Below, in pieces: positions 1 to 14,000 of a DNA stretch of 64,000 bases (its first letter is position 1; each line of letters begins with the position of its first letter). A program made the position numbers and the translations under genes. The stretch is from Breviolum minutum Mf 1.05b.01 (Eukaryota; Sar; Dinophyceae; Suessiales; Symbiodiniaceae): NCBI GenBank assembly GCA_000507305.1, contig DF239860.1, positions 93,272-157,271 of the forward strand, given 5' to 3'. A model generated the notes under the pieces. It was given only the letters and a program-made list of their open reading frames with translations, was not told the origin of the DNA and ran no database searches.

Positions 1-309
1 CTGATCTGACTCTCAAAAAAGTCTCTATGAAGGGAGAGCCGTAGAGAACCCATGCCTCATCAGCAATCCAAGCCCCATGTGCCACTGGCCCTGAGACCAG
101 GCAGCTATGCCAGAATTGCAATGCACCTGATTTCGTGGAGAAAACAATAACGAACAAACCAAGCTGTGAAAAGCAGTTTTTTGTTGCCTCTCGGATAGAA
201 CTGAGGATCTCTACCAGATCTGGAGACAAATCATAACAGCCGATGCTTTCCAACCTGAAGAATCAATCGATTTTGAGGGTTGAAACAAACCTAGACCTGT
301 CCATGATTT

Positions 310-402
310 CTAGTTGGTGGTTTCAACCCATTTGAAAAAATATCAGTCAAAATGGGTTCCCCAATTTTCGGGGTGAAAAAAAAAAATGTGAGTTGCCACC
401 AC
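310..402 (-). repeat. Introner-like element, family 1 (GGTGGTT type), copy a
   Basis: A 93-bp segment read on the minus strand from GTGGTGGCAAC to ACCAACTAG. It shares with copies at 12714, 53981, 60167 and 61178 a terminal GGTGGTT/AACCACC inverted pair and an internal block reading, on the plus strand, TTTGAAAAAATATC..GTCAAA..GGTTCCCCA. GT and AG sit at its two ends and CTAG occurs at both borders. It lies just after the last PPR exon, so it may be in the 3' region and not within coding sequence. Confidence 0.7.
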
Positions 403-403
403 C

Positions 404-2342
404 TAGATTTGCATTTGTGGCCATTTCAAAAAGAAACGCTTAGGCTTCAGCAATCCTATGGATCGCTCCCATTGATTCATCGTACAAGCCGCTATCAAAG
501 CACCTTTGCCAATGCCAACGTCAATGTGAACAGAGGTAAATGCTGCAGAACAAGCTTCTGACCATAGCTAATGGGATCTGGCACCACTCCACATACCTTC
601 ATCTCCTGAGGGCTCCAAATTCCAAACCCCTGAAACGACCTACCAGTACCATTTTCTCCGTTTTTTTCTTCCGTTTTTGTTCAGAATTTTCTTCAAACAA
701 AACTTGATTGCTTCTCCTCCAAAACGAAGACAGCACTCTGCCACGCCGCTGCCAACCTAACTTTTTTGAGGGGGTCCCAAGCGAATGTGCGGGTCAAATC
801 TCCACAGCTGAAATCCTCCCAAATCTCCAAGGCCAGGTCTTGCATGCCATCATGCTACTTCCAAAAGTCACCTTGTCAGGCTGCGCTTTGAGGTCCTTTT
901 AGGCTGGTGGATTCCGTGGTGGATTGTCAAGTTGGTCATGTTGACAAAAAGGTCATTGGTTTCACGACATGTTCGAAAAGAAAACCCACCTTTTCTTGGA
1001 TGTGGTTGTTTGAAGATAAGCGGTCGAAAAAATCTACAAGAGTTCGGATTTCCAAAGAAATGGTGAGCTTCACAGCATTGATGCTCCTTCATCTCCTTCA
1101 AGAATTGAAGCGAGAAAAGACACTGCATACCTGGGTCCCAAAGCATCAAAGATAGCAAGCATGTAATTAGCATTCTGCGACTCTGGTTTGTATCTTCTTG
1201 GGCTAAGGTTGTTTGGAAGTAAAAATTGACTGCAAAAAAACAAGCTGGAAGTGAATGATGCTGAATTTTTTCAGCCATGCTACCTTTGGTGCTGGCAGCA
1301 ATGGCTGCATTGAAAGACACCTTAAATTTTGAATTGCGAGGGCACAGTCACCACTAAATTTTCAATGTGATTTACTGCAGCTTGTTGAGCAAAGGGCCAA
1401 ACCGCATCACAAGAGCGGGAGGAAATCATTTCTACCTGCCCAAACGTTGTCTAAATTTGCGAAGTCCTTACACCTTCTGATGGACTAAGCTTCAATTGTG
1501 TCAACCCCCTGGACGAGCTTCCGACCAAAACGTTCATGCTATGCTGCCATGCAACAGCACGGCCACAGGCACTTAGGGCTGCCTTGGCGAAATGAGTATG
1601 ACTTGATGAGTGTGACTATGAGTATGTACCACATTTTACTGTGGTCCTCATGATGAATATACATGCATATACGTATATATAATACATGTCATGTAGATTA
1701 TATATAATATACTATGACAAATATTTACATCTGTTCTTACATACAGTAGATGATATGACAATGAAGGCACATGTACACAAAAATGTATAATAAATCTTGC
1801 AGTATAATAGGGTCATAGAGTTTCTATCGAATTCATAAGGTGCAAATGACATCTACATTTCTTAGGTCAAGGCGTTGGTTGATATCGGACTCCTTTGCAG
1901 CCCAACAATGCAGCTCTCTCGCAAAGCCTGCCAGCAGTGTCAAAACAGCGGGGAAAACTCTGCAGCTGATCATGATCCTCTGTATGATAGGAATACCAGA
2001 ATTCTTCTATAGGATTCCAGTTTGAGAAATTTCTATGGGATTCCATGGGATTTCCTCATTTAATGGTCTTTGACACTGTTCCGGTCATTTCCGGTAGATG
2101 TCTAGACATCAACAACAAAAGAAACACCAAACGCACAAGGTGTCCTGGAGGGAATCAGACCACATAGACTCCTCAAAAACCGTCAATAAAGAGTGAGGAA
2201 AAAAAACGCGGAAAAAAAATCAAACACAAATCCAGCTAAAGATTTATATATCCAGCCAGTGCACCTCTTTGTATACATTGATGAGGCTGCCAAAAATGAT
2301 GACATTTTCTTGCACACCATGAGCCTCACGCAAAACAGGAAG
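404..2342 (-). CDS. Pentatricopeptide repeat (PPR) protein, multi-exon, partial
   Basis: Scattered minus-strand exons read as PPR repeats, the helical RNA-binding repeats of organellar RNA-processing factors. The clearest are 2265..2342 (26 codons, AG acceptor and GT donor, containing VQENVIIFGSLINVYKE), 1284..1320 (VSFNAAIAASTKG, then a GTAGCA donor), about 800-890 (QPDKVTFGSSMMAC) and about 430-557 (GALIAACTMNQWERSIGLL). The pattern of Ala-Cys followed by W and a Leu-Leu pair is that of dinoflagellate PPR arrays. The last exon may end at an in-frame TAG near 404, next to an introner-like copy at 310..402. Exons between these pieces, including a possible one at 1855-1985, are not resolved and the start is not seen. 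Family assignment rests on repeat pattern only. PPR proteins are very numerous in dinoflagellates; the RNA target cannot be inferred. Confidence 0.55.
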
Positions 2343-5300
2343 CTGGAGCTTATCCCTTGGTGCCTCCCTGATTCACAGTAAAGTCTTGATCGAAAAATTG
2401 TGGCCTTCATCTCTCGTAGCTGATGTCTAGCCTTGGGGTGTTTTGTAACCTTTTGGAACAAACTGGCAGGTTGTGGTTATGACTTTTTTGTTCATGTTTA
2501 AGGCTATCTTTATTAGTTTTAAAAAAAAAAAACACAACTTCACTGACCTCAAAATTGGCATCTCCCATTCCCCCCTTCAGATGTTTCATGATTTTCGGCT
2601 GTTGGGGATGATGACTTGGGGCTCCGACTTCTTCCCAACGACCACATCGAGCAATTGCCTAAGACCCCCCGCCCCGTTGAGGGTGGACTCCCAAACCCAT
2701 CCATCCATCGAAAATCAAGGCTTCAGGCCTCGCCAAAGTCACGCACCTCCGAAACCTGAAACGCGACACTCACCCGGGGAAAAAAGGGGAAAATGAAGAT
2801 GATAATGGAAAATGGAAACCATGAATGAACTTAAGATGTATCTCCTATTACAAAATCATAGGTGATTTTCCAGCCATGTTTTCTGGAGGGTAAAACCCGC
2901 CCCTGGAAGTTGAACTGCAGGTTTACTCCTGAAAAGTGATCGACTCTCCCAAGAACCACCGTTTTTCAGAAGGCGCGATGTTAAACTTCACGGGTGTGTT
3001 TCATGGTTTCATCGGGAGTCAGCTGCGGAAATCCTATGTGAGATTGTGTTGGATTTTTTGGGAGTTTTCACCAGTAAGGTCCCGCAAATTTCAGACCCAA
3101 AAACATCTTCCAACCACAGTGACGGTAAGGAAAGGCCGCAGTACTCCATGACACAAGAACACGATATGACTCCGAAAGGATGACTTTTGAGACTTTTGAG
3201 AACATCAATTCACAACGGGTCTATCAAGGTTTTAACATCAAGTCAAAGTCCCCAAGTGCCACCCAACTTTCGTGGCAGGAATCTCTCTGGAAAAGATGCA
3301 ATTTGATTTTACCCGAATTGATAGTAGGTGGATTAAATAACCATCGGTAGAGTAACCATTTGATAGGTAGTTGAGTACCCATTTGATACTACCTAGATAT
3401 TTTCTTGGTAGCTTCACTTTCGTAGGTGGATTTCCCATGTCAAAGATCCACCATCAACAGCTTAAAGCTGGCATTACGCGCCTGAAAGGAACGGTCAATT
3501 GCACCCCTCCAAGCTTGAAAGAAACCATCTGGCATCGATCACAGTCCTCTTGCGGGAGATGGGAAAAAGCGTAGAAAGTCTCATTCAGAATCATTTATGA
3601 TATGAATCATAATATGAACATCAAATCGAGCCTCCCCTTCATAATTGCTATAACCTTCACAAACCATCTGAGTGAAATGAGATCCTATTCCACCAACCTG
3701 GATTTGCAACAAGGGGACCATTTGGGGAGGCTGAGGTTTCCCATACTAAACTACTGGTACCTTTTTGGTTGACGTATGGCCGTCCAGCCGCTATAACACC
3801 TGACGCAAGGCGCCCTGGCTGTGAACCATGTGGAAGAGGTACCTATAAGTTTATAAGCTACAAGTAAGATTGAATTTCATAAGGCTAACTTTGGTGTACA
3901 TCCTGTCGAAAGCGAGTCTTTGTGTTGCTTAACAAAGTTGTCAGAACCAGTCCTGGCCCGTTTGCGCCGCAGACGTGGCATTTAAGCTTTGCCAATCTGC
4001 GGCCTCGTCATCTGTGGTGACTAAGGCGCGGTTGAAAATACCTTCCACAATATGGATCAATATGGCAGTTTGGGATTGGTTTGTTAGACCAACAGTGGCC
4101 TATAGCAGTTTTTGTGATATCTGATATGTCACGTCCGACATGCGTTGACATCTTCAATATTTCCTTGAAAGACCTTGAACCTGTCTCTTGAAGCAGAATT
4201 GATTGGCACACTGGAGCAAGCTCGCCTTTAAGTCATTCAACGGTCACATCCATAAAGGCATCCGGCGGTCGACATAGAGATGACCAGACCATGGTGCCAT
4301 GGCCCAAAATGATGCATCTCATTTATGGAGTGCATTTCTGAATGACAACGGGCTAAGTTTTTGGCAGCTCGACAAATTTGATCCTACTACCCCCAACCTA
4401 AGTTTCCCTGAAATAGCCTGGGATGTCCCTTCCTAAACCACCTTTTTTCGCTTCGTGCCGTCGGTTCCAATTTGGGTAGATGAGTTAAGCAAATTGCACA
4501 AGCGCAGTTGACGCCTCGACTTTTGACTGCACACACTTCCATGCATACCAAGGCTGCGGCAACTATACGGCCATGAAAGAAAAGGAAGTTTAATGAAGCT
4601 TATAAGCATTCCAAAAGACTATCTTCAAGCGCATGTGCTTGAGCTGAAAAACCTCAAGAGACGAAATGCATGACGTAAGAACATCCACGACAAACAAGGG
4701 CTGCACCATGTCGTGGACACGAGATCTTTGATGATTTTGGTGGGCTCTATCGTTCGTGAGTTCCAGCACCAAGCACTGCATAGCAGGCTGCCGCTTGGTC
4801 CATTTCCGGACAGCTTTGGCCGGACGGAGCTTTCAGGGAAGCCCACTGGAGGCTATCAAGTGCTACCATCAACCAAGGCCCAAGCAGGTGCTTTTGATGT
4901 AAAAGAACTACCATCAGGTAGAGCATAAGTCAAGGCATGTAGGAAGATACCACCTTAGCACATTCGAAAATGTTTCCGTGAAATTCCGCTGAGAATAATA
5001 TGTTCCTGGAAAAAATGATGACAAAAAACAAAATAGATATATTCCTGGCAATTCTTTGTGACCTTTTTGGGATGGTTAAGTGACCCCCTTCAAAGGCTGT
5101 TTGTGACCTCTAGGGGATAAAAAGGTCACTTTGAATCACCTGGGTGTAGATGTTTAACAATCCTTTGTCGTAAGAAATCCACTTGGGTGCATAGTAGCCG
5201 CCTCCTGGAAAGAACGATCAGTTGATGGACGCATGGGAATCTTAGGGTAACCCCCCCAATGCCACCCCACGAAACAAGGTCTTAATAAAGCCTTCGTAGG

Positions 5301-5650
5301 CTGATGGTAATTCATAATTTGTTGATAAGGTGGGCTATTTCTTGGGGGTGGCATTGGGGGGGGGGGCATTGGGCCCCTTCAGATTTCCATGATACCATTT
5401 TCTTGCTGAAAATTGGATCAACGTTTCATTCTCCCTGCATTTAAAAGGCACCTCTGTCTCTGCAGATTGCGCTTTGTCCAAATGAGCCTGGCTGGCACTC
5501 TTTCAGTAATCGGATGAAAAAGATACATCATGACTCAAGGATGATTTTTCTCAACAATAATACGGTCGTATCTGATGCAATAATGATATCTCATTGAAAT
5601 GACGAAATGAATAAATTGGAAATAAATTTGTATAATTTTCCGAGTGGTTC
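2343..5650. other. Mostly non-coding stretch with a weak candidate exon
   Basis: No convincing gene. One minus-strand stretch (about 4665-4790, VQPLFVVDVLTSCISSLE followed by a GT) could be an exon, and another frame of the same DNA is also open, so it is not called. An inverted-repeat element occupies 5235..5390. The rest has short ORFs only, poly-A runs and no motif that I recognise. Confidence 0.5.
5235..5390. repeat. Inverted-repeat element, family 8 (GGAATCTAAGGG / CCAATGCCA type)
   Basis: The left end reads GGAATCTTAGGGTAACCCCC followed by CAATGCCACC; the right end reads GGTGGCATTGGGGG..GGCCCCTTCAGATTTCC, its approximate reverse complement. Copies with the same ends occur at 18046, 53112 and 54505, with looser relatives at 50598 and 56788. 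Size and palindromic form resemble MITE-like introner elements. Confidence 0.7.
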
Positions 5651-8600
5651 TCAAGCAGCACCCAAAAACAGCATCATGGCTTGCAATAGTCTTCGGGCCT
5701 CTTGTCGCACATGGGGAATTAGTGGCAATGTGCAATCCTGGGCAGAGATTGTCCAAAGAGGGGGGAAACGACTCTTGAAGTGTCCCCTTGGCGACACATC
5801 TTTTAAACTATTAAACTTGAAGCAATGAAGCTTGGAATCAAATCTGACACCCTCGAGCGGCACCGAAGTGAAACAACTAAACAAAAGGAAGCTGTTTTTA
5901 CTTGTTTGCAGTATGCTAAGTTCACCACATGACGAAGCTCACCCCCATAGCAACCTGGTAAAACGACAAACGTAGGCAAGGAATTCCCACTGAAAATCAC
6001 CGTTGTCTGAGTCCAGGTACTGTCATTGGCAATGGGAAAGCCCAAATGGAGCAAATGCACTCGAATCTGATGTGTTCTTCCAGTTGCTGGGTAGCAGCGG
6101 ACCTCAACGTTGAGGGTCACATGAAAAACTTCTTGTTTCACTTGAAAATCATCAGTTTTTAAACTGAGGAGAGAACCACAGATTCATTGTCAGTTGCCAT
6201 ACCCACAAACTCAAAGTCTGTGGCAGCATCCTTTAGGCGCTTTCTTGTTTCATTTGAAAATTCGCAGAATCCAAATGAAAAAAATCGTTGCAAAAAATAC
6301 CACCACACCTTGGCATCTTCACCCACAGATTCTGCAGAGAATGTGTATTTTCCAACCTAGCGAAACTTCAGAAACCTTTTGGAACTTCACACAACAAAAA
6401 GTTCAAAAAAAAAAACGCTAAACGTTCAACAATTGTTCAACAGCCTTCCGGTCGATGCAGCGGATGTAGCCCTCAACCTTTTTGTTGAAGGAAGGGAACG
6501 ACAAAACTGGGGATACATGGTTTCTCTCTGCGAAAAAAACCTTGTCGAATTGAGTTTTTCACCCGCAATCGTCCATCAAGTCGAGTTACTCCTGGAAGAT
6601 CGCCTCTTCGATCCCATGGAAGATCCCATGAAAACCACTGCTATAAACAAACAGAGCTCAGGTCATGCAAAGCAAACCAAAAATCCGATGCTTGAAGGAC
6701 AATAGAGGTTGGAAGATGTAGAGTGGTAAGGAACAAAAGCGTAGAAATACATGGTCATCGTGGTGTGTGTATGTATGTATATTTACAGTACATATATAAA
6801 GGGCCCTGCCTAAATGCTGCAAAAGTGGATAGTGAAGGTTGACAGGGTTCCCTTCGTAAAGAATTAAATAGATTATTGACAAACTATTCCAGGGTTTTGG
6901 CATGCCCCAAATACATTTACAAAAGAAGAAAAAAGACCGAGAATTAAGTGTCAATTCCTAGGTCCGATCCACTTCAGTTGGTCTTTAGCAAAAAACAAGA
7001 CGACTTCACATGCACTGCCTTCCACCGGTGTTTTTTTTGCCCGGAAAACGCCTGCAATCTCTGTCTCCATGAGCTTCTTGAATGAGCCTTTGACTCGAGC
7101 GAGGTATGTTTTTCGAATCTGGTTCGCAGCAAACCAGGCACCAACCTTATCACCCAGGCAACTTGATATTTCAAGATTGATGGCAAAGTTGGGAAGTACT
7201 GACAGAGCACACATTTTTGCGGAGTGAAAGGTTCTGGCTCTTCTTGCAGCTTCTTTTGTTTTTGCCTCGATTTAGAATCATTTAGAATCAAACTCACCAC
7301 CAATGACTCAGGAGTAGTTTGACTCTTGACCCTTTCAATGATATCATGCCGAGAGATCCCACCAGTAAAACCAGTCCACTTGTAAGCCGATCCAAACCTG
7401 AAAACTTGGGTTTTTTACGGAAGACCCAGATTGCCAGAATGCCGGTCAACACAAATGTTTTGGTTGAAGCTGAATATTCAAACCAAGCCCCAAGACGGTG
7501 AGTTGTGTGCAAGGTGGCAGTTGCCTGGCTATTTACAGAACCGTAACTTCCCAAGCACATCGCAGGTGCACTTTTGCATCATCCGAGCCTCTACCGTTTC
7601 TTGATTGCGCAGAATCGCAATCAATGAATTGAAGCCTTTGCAAGATCCCAAGTTGTATACCCCAGAGATGCGAAAAAAAAAAGACATGCAGGTTTTTCAT
7701 GATGGTGGATTCCTGGTGGATCTTTTTCCAGATTTTCGTAAGGCAACTGCGGTAGCTTCCACATGGATGTATTGGTAGGGAGCTGGGCTTGTTCACCACA
7801 AGGAGCTCCTCCGTCTCTTCAACCACCTTGAGGGCACGGTTTTTCAGATTGCAGAAATCAAGGGTTGAAGTGGCAATCAATAGATTCAATAGATTTGGAA
7901 ATATCATGTTCACTGTATACACACATAATGTACGTATATATGTATACTATATATATATAATATGATTATATAATATATATATATATACTGAGATATATTC
8001 TCGAAAATGTATATACTATATATATACGATACGAAAAGACTGCAATAGCTTCTCATGTAGTTTCTGAATAATGTCTCAAAGTTTCTGCTAGCGGCCTGTA
8101 TGGGACCCCTGTCAAGGACCGGATTTTCCCGACATCGCACGGCACGATGAACCTCGATTCTGAAAAAGGGGGAGACAGTGAGAAGTTGTATGTTACTTGT
8201 TGATTCTGGACAGATGGAATGGAAGTGGATAAACTTAATGAATGTGTTGATCAAACCGCACTTGTGAAGTTTTATGAAGTTTTGTTGTGTTGAGTTTGTC
8301 TCTCAAAAAAATCACCATACATTTTTGAACAAATGATGAGCTACTGCCGTGTTTGTTTGTTCCTCCAAAAAAAAAACACCACGGATTTTTACCCCCAGAT
8401 CTTTCGCCTCTGCATCTGCCAGATTCCCCCAAAAAACGCAAAAAAATAAAAAAACAAGGGAGGCCAAAAAACAATGAGTTGCCCATCTCGTAGCACATGC
8501 TCAGATTTTACAGCTTGTCCATCCACTGTAACTCGGCCAGCTGCTATGGAGGCCTTGGACTTGACGTGATGGCTCCCCCGCAGCTAGTAGGTGGTGACTG

Positions 8601-9245
8601 TTTTCAGGCGATTTCAAAGGATACACTCCCTGAAACTAACAGTTTACCACTGAAAGTAGGCCGGTGTCCAAAAGGAAACTTCATCTTCCAACCATTGTCT
8701 TTTCAGGGACTATGTTGTTAGTTTCAACGAGGGCAGCTCAAGCAACAATATCAAAATGGTTTAGTGTCCTCATAATAGTCTCGAGGAAAAGCCACAAATT
8801 CGCAAGCGCAAACCTGCTATCAAACAGGTTGGTCAGACTGAAATGACAAAAAAAAAGCCTCCCTGCCACCTCCAAGCATTGCAAATCTCTAATTTAGCCA
8901 TTGCAATGTCGTCGCCTCTAGCAATGTGCGGCCAACCCACCGTTGCCTCAAGAAATTTCCCGGGAACGATTCATCTTGCCATTTCCAACCCGACCAACCA
9001 ACGGGGTAAAACCCGAGGCTTCCCAGCTTCACGTGGGTGGTGAAATCAAAGTCATAGGGCCTAAATTTTGCCACAAAATGTCTGGAGATTCGGTGAAAAT
9101 TCCGGTGAATTTTTGTTAAAACTGTTGGTGTCGATTCGTCCAGCTTTGCCAATAATTGATAAATGATAATTTCATAAAAGTTGAAACATAGCAACTGAGC
9201 ACCAAACTCCACGTGTCTCAATCCACCTTGTATTTTGTAAGTGAC
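5651..9245 (-). CDS. RluA-family RNA pseudouridine synthase (RPUSD2/Rib2-like), at least 16 exons, 5' end not seen
   Basis: Members of this family isomerise uridine to pseudouridine in RNA. Exons on the minus strand, in order: 9213..9245 (YKIQGGLRH), 9028..9060 ([11 protein letters not shown]), 8916..8946 ([10 protein letters not shown]), 8769..8813 ([11 protein letters not shown]), 8473..8553 ([11 protein letters not shown]), 8120..8152, 7748..7826 ([19 protein letters not shown]), 7595..7635 ([13 protein letters not shown]), 7497..7524, 7363..7397, about 7050-7200 ([10 protein letters not shown]), 6424..6477, 6165..6230, 6021..6102 ([13 protein letters not shown]), 5929..5954 and 5651..5737 with the stop. 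Codon phases match at most junctions. Splicing 7497 to 7397 creates [10 protein letters not shown], which holds the catalytic Asp of the family. The N-terminal part ([23 protein letters not shown]) matches the eukaryotic RPUSD2/Rib2 branch. Several donors are GC (9027, 8915) or GA (8768). The junction between the first two listed exons and the boundaries near 7050 are unresolved. Start codon and any targeting peptide lie upstream of 9245. Confidence 0.88.
7936..8030. repeat. AT-rich simple repeat
   Basis: TA dinucleotide runs (TATATATA) in an intron of the pseudouridine synthase gene; no gene content. Confidence 0.8.
8626..8732. repeat. Inverted-repeat insert, family 3 (TGAAACTAACA), inside a pseudouridine synthase intron
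   Basis: CTCCCTGAAACTAACAG on the left and CTATGTTGTTAGTTTCAACG on the right form terminal inverted repeats about 100 bp apart. The element lies in the intron between exons 8769..8813 and 8473..8553. Related ends occur near 25082, 36029, 36432, 49191 and 56281. Confidence 0.6.
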
Positions 9246-11047
9246 CTCAGAAGGACTTGGGAAAAAATCCATTCATGTTCATGAGAAATGCGGCATTCAA
9301 AATGGGTTTCGACCAATTATGAATGGGGTTATAACACCTATAAGTAGGGTTTAAATCCCAGTTACCCATTTAAAATTTATACCCATTTATAAGGCCATTT
9401 ATAGGGGCCCATAACCCCATTCATAACCGGTAGGGCCCCATCTTGTTGGTGATCAGTGATACCGTGACTTTTGCTGTGTTAGGCACATGCTCTGGAGCAG
9501 TAGCAGCTTGAGAAACTCGACCTAAATTTGGGCCACAAAAGCTGAGCCCTGCCAAAACACCGGTTCACAGTGAATAGTGAAGGTTAAAAACTGGTTCCCC
9601 TTCATAAAAAAATGAATGTGGATGTTTTACCCACTGTGAACCAGGGTTTTGGCAACCTTCAAAGGATAGTTCAAAATTCATGGAGACCTTTCTACAAGAA
9701 CTATACAGTAGATGTAAATGTCATTCACATCAGTGAAGCCATCAAAAGTGTCCACCTCGTTTTGTCGGCTGGCACGATGCAGGAGTTGCCTTGAACACTC
9801 TCTGTCTGGCAAAAAGCGCAAAAATGTGTAAAAAAACACAGGGAGGACAAAAGGATGCTACTTCTGTAAGTGCCAAGTCCAGAACTATCTTTCCTTCAGT
9901 GCCAGAAGGTGCACTCTGAGTACCTACAAGCAAAGCATTCTAAAGCCCTAGAAGCATTCTCACATGATCGCGTTGCCTTTCAGCGATGCTTGCTTGTACT
10001 TTTGAGTTGCAAACTGCCATGGTCGACAGCATCTCCATCTCGAGCCTGAGGAGAACAGCTCATGCGACATGGAATCACTTAACTGTATCACTCTGAGATC
10101 CTAGGTCAGGCCTCAACAGACGCTGCTTGCCGCTTGGGCATGGGCCATTGTGTGCCGAGAGCGAGAAAGCTCTGTCCAACGAATTGTTATTGAAAGGTAT
10201 TGACGGGACGTCATGTAGAATGCATCAAAGATAAATTGAAGCGCTGCTTTCATGTTCGACTTCAATAGGGTCAAGTCAGAAGTGCATTTAGCTTCATCAC
10301 TACAAGCTGGCTACAAGGATGATTTGGATGCAAGACTGAAGCTTGTCTGAGCACGCAATAGAAGCGCCCCAAATTTGCAGAAGTTTCTTGCTGTGCTGAA
10401 AGTCATTGTCAATCCAAGCTCACATTGGGTTGAGAGGCCACTGCCGCGAGCTTTCCTTTTGCGCTTTCAGATTTCTTGTCTCAAGATTCGGACTATGTAT
10501 CTTAGCAGACTTTGCTTTTGCGGTGAACCCACCACATTCCTTGCTGCAAAGCAGACCAAACTGACTTAGACCTTTCTTTCTATGTCATGTACTAGTTCAT
10601 GATTTTAATTTTTGCTAAAAATTTGACATGTCTGATTCAGACGCAACTAACGACTCTCATACCAATCAGCCTATACCGGATCCATCTCCACAGTCACCTG
10701 TCGTACAACATGTCAATGCAAATATACACAGTTGCTGCACATCTTCCATTGTGGTTGGTGCCTTCTCACCGCCGGCCGCCAGGCCTCCTTGGAAGCTTTG
10801 GTCCAAAACCATCGAATCGAGAAAAACAAAAAAACGATGTTGGTACGCTGATACTCTATGATAACTTGATACACTTCACATCAACTCAAGTATGGAAGGC
10901 TTGAACAAATCTTTTTAAAAAACTGAAAAAACTGACCTCATCAAGTCAAAAAGTCTAAAACATCCAGATTTGCTTGAAAAATCCATTGGTAAACCGGTAA
11001 ACCTGAAACCAAAAAGTTGGGAATGACAACAATGAACCCCCAGTCAC
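9246..11047. other. Non-coding or unresolved stretch upstream of the pseudouridine synthase
   Basis: It should hold the first exon(s) of the gene ending at 5651, but I cannot identify them. A minus-strand stretch at about 9860-9915 (SAPSGTEGKIVLDLALTEV) and another at about 10420-10545 are exon-like without recognisable homology. A tract at 9300-9430 repeats CCCATTTATAA-like words and looks like degraded insert sequence. Confidence 0.4.
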
Positions 11048-14000
11048 CTGGGTGATGGGGTTCTGCGTCGTGCTCCGCGGCGGTCGTCAGTTGGTCGTCG
11101 TGGAGGCCTAATACTTTCAATTTATGGAGGGTCCATGCTAAATGTCCCCTGAAATGGACCATTCTAAAAGAAGTAGTCTTCCAACCATCAATTTTCCCGG
11201 GATGTACTAGTTTTCAAATATGTACAATAGATGAAAGTGTCAAGTCAGACAACGAAATGGTCTGTACAATGACGTACTGCAAAATATCCTGGTCCTATTC
11301 ACACCTCGCATCAATTTTCACTTTTGTATATTTGTGTCATCTTCCAGCACCGGAAAGTAAAAAATAGTTTGAAGCTATTGACGCTTGATGGGATAATTTC
11401 TCTGGAAAGACTGACAGTTGAGTCACTGAAATCCCTGCAGAATAGCTAAGGGAACTGCTCAGCGCGCCCACCTCCACGACCAGATGTTCCTTCATTCCTG
11501 ATGTCCCATCTCGATCTACTGAAATAGACACCAAACTGAGACACAGAATCCTAAATGTTTTCGATTCTCTTCGCAACTTCTAACAAAACGATGTCATAAC
11601 ATTTACTCCTGTCATAGGGTTCCTTTCCTATGTTCAGAGGTCCTGGAACGCGGGGGTGGTTCTGGACGACCTTGAATTTGGCAAACATCAAGGGTGCACC
11701 ACAAGCATTGTCAGGGTCGACCATCCAACAGTAAGTTTCAGGCGAGAAGTTCCCTGGTATTCCAAGCTTTGAATGTGAAAATCCAAGGGCAAAGTCAGGT
11801 AAAGTCTAATTCAAAATAGTTCAAGTTCTTGAATTAGATCACTTGAATCAAAGAATCCTTCAGCATTCCATCTGTGGAACTTCAATTTCCATGTCTAGCT
11901 TCATCTGAAATCAAGACAGGTGGACGCCCCGAGGCGCATCTCGATAACCTCCTCCGCCAGATGGCCTGGCAATGATTTGGTGTACCAAATTGATGCAGCA
12001 ATACCACCAGACACCACGATGTCCAGTGCTGTGATCTTTCATAATCTTTAAGTCTTTTGGTAGTCCAAAAAGTCCTGCCTTGGGCTTCTACTCCTGCGGC
12101 CAGCACCTGTGGGAAAAAATCATCACAAATGAGTTGTTTTGATTCGCCTGACAAAAGGTACTGTTGTCATCCAATCGGTCATCATGTTTTGCATTTGACA
12201 AAGTACGTTTCGAAAAATATCTTGAGTTGCAAAAAACAATGCAATTCACATATCTGCCCAGACATCCAGAAAATTGGCTACGTGACAAAGCAGGAAAACT
12301 ATGGAAGGCTCCTATTGTTCCAAAGCACCAGAGTTCTGACACCGAAGGAGTGGTGACCTTTAGAATCCAATCCCGAGGCGGGCAGCCGAGGAAGGTCACC
12401 ATATACAGCCTTGGTCATGCCTTCCGCCGGTGCCCAATGGGCTCCCGGTGCCCAAGGGCTACTGGTGCCCAAGGGCGACTGGTGCATTCGCTACTTTGCC
12501 AATTGGCTACTAGTGCATTCGCTACTTTGTCGAAGCTCCACCCAACCGGGACGACGCAGCGCCCTGAGGGTAATACTACACACTGATTCGACTGAAATGC
12601 AAGTTTTGGTCTTAGTTTGTCGGAGGTTTGACAAAAAAGCACTTCCGAAAAAAAGCGCAAGCTAGAGATCAATATGTAATACTACAACAATATACGAACA
12701 ATAATCATGTTTTCTAGTTGCTGGTTTTTCACCAACCCAACTGAAAAATATGATCGTCAAAATGGGTTCATCTTCCCCAATATAGGGATAAAAAAAATAA
12801 AAACAAATGTGAAAGCACCACCAGGCCTCATCTTCCAGTTCCCTATATATTTGGAACTTAGCTCCCAGTTGCCAATATATCAGGTAACTAGAGACCTGGT
12901 TCCTAATATATAGGGAAACTGGAAGATGAGGGTAAATCTCCTGCCCACCTGAAGCAGGTGGTGGAGCTCTAGAACCACCGGAATCCCTCCGCCTCCAGCC
13001 AGCAGGCATGATTGGTTGGTTGGGTTGGTTGCATCACAAAAAAAACCTATCCTGGATGGTGGATCATCTCCTTCCAGGTACACCTCAATGGTACGGTCCT
13101 TAGTGTTTTTTCGAATAAAAAAAAACATAAAATTGGTGAGGTCTGTTTTCTTAGTAAAAAAAAACATCAACCCGATATCAACCCAAACTGACCCCCTGTA
13201 GAGAACTGTCTTTTGTCAAAAACTGAGCACTTCGAACATTCAATTGGCCACCATGAAAACGTCGAACGGCATCGTGAGCTGCAGTTTCCCTTGGAAAAAA
13301 CTGGTGAATTCGTAAGGATACCAATCACCCCAAATGTGAAGCCCCATTTGAAAGGGAGTATGATCTTTAAGCAGAATCATAATCCAAATCAAATGAATCT
13401 TGAATCACAACACAAGTTGTATCCAACCCAATAAGGGTAAGTTTTGCAACTTCAACGGAATTGATGTATAGATCGTTGTAGATCTTCAAGCTGAAACGTC
13501 ATCTGCATCCTGCCACCATCCATTTACAAAAGTCAAATGTTGGCTACTAAAAATTCCAAGCACGTCACTCTCGAAAAGTGATGGTGGCTGTATCACCACC
13601 TACTGTGGCACCTTGGGAAGCTTCAAATGGGACATTGGAAAATCTCAGAAAAATCCAGATTTTCAAAGATTTAAAGTCATAGAATCTACACAAAAGCTGG
13701 CTCTGCTGCTTAATCTCCCCATATCTACTTCCCCCCTTTCCGAGGGAGCAGGGTTATGAAGTTCAACCGGAAATATCTTTGTTTCATCCAATGTTCAATT
13801 TTTCATGTTTTTTCGGTGTGCCTTTTCACCATGGTGAATCTAGGTCCACCGGCTCACCACGCGACCCACAGGTCCAAAGGCAGTTTCCAAATCACGACCT
13901 TGTCAAGCTTTGGATGCTACATCCGGAAGCGACCCACAATAGATTCAAATACCGATAGGATCCATGGGATTTTACCTACGTAATATCGTTGATTTTTTAT

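Noticed and set aside
12164..12586. 140-residue plus-strand ORF
   Set aside because: It crosses a degenerate tandem repeat and non-coding sequence; the minus strand has an exon with proper donor in the same region. No homology recognised.
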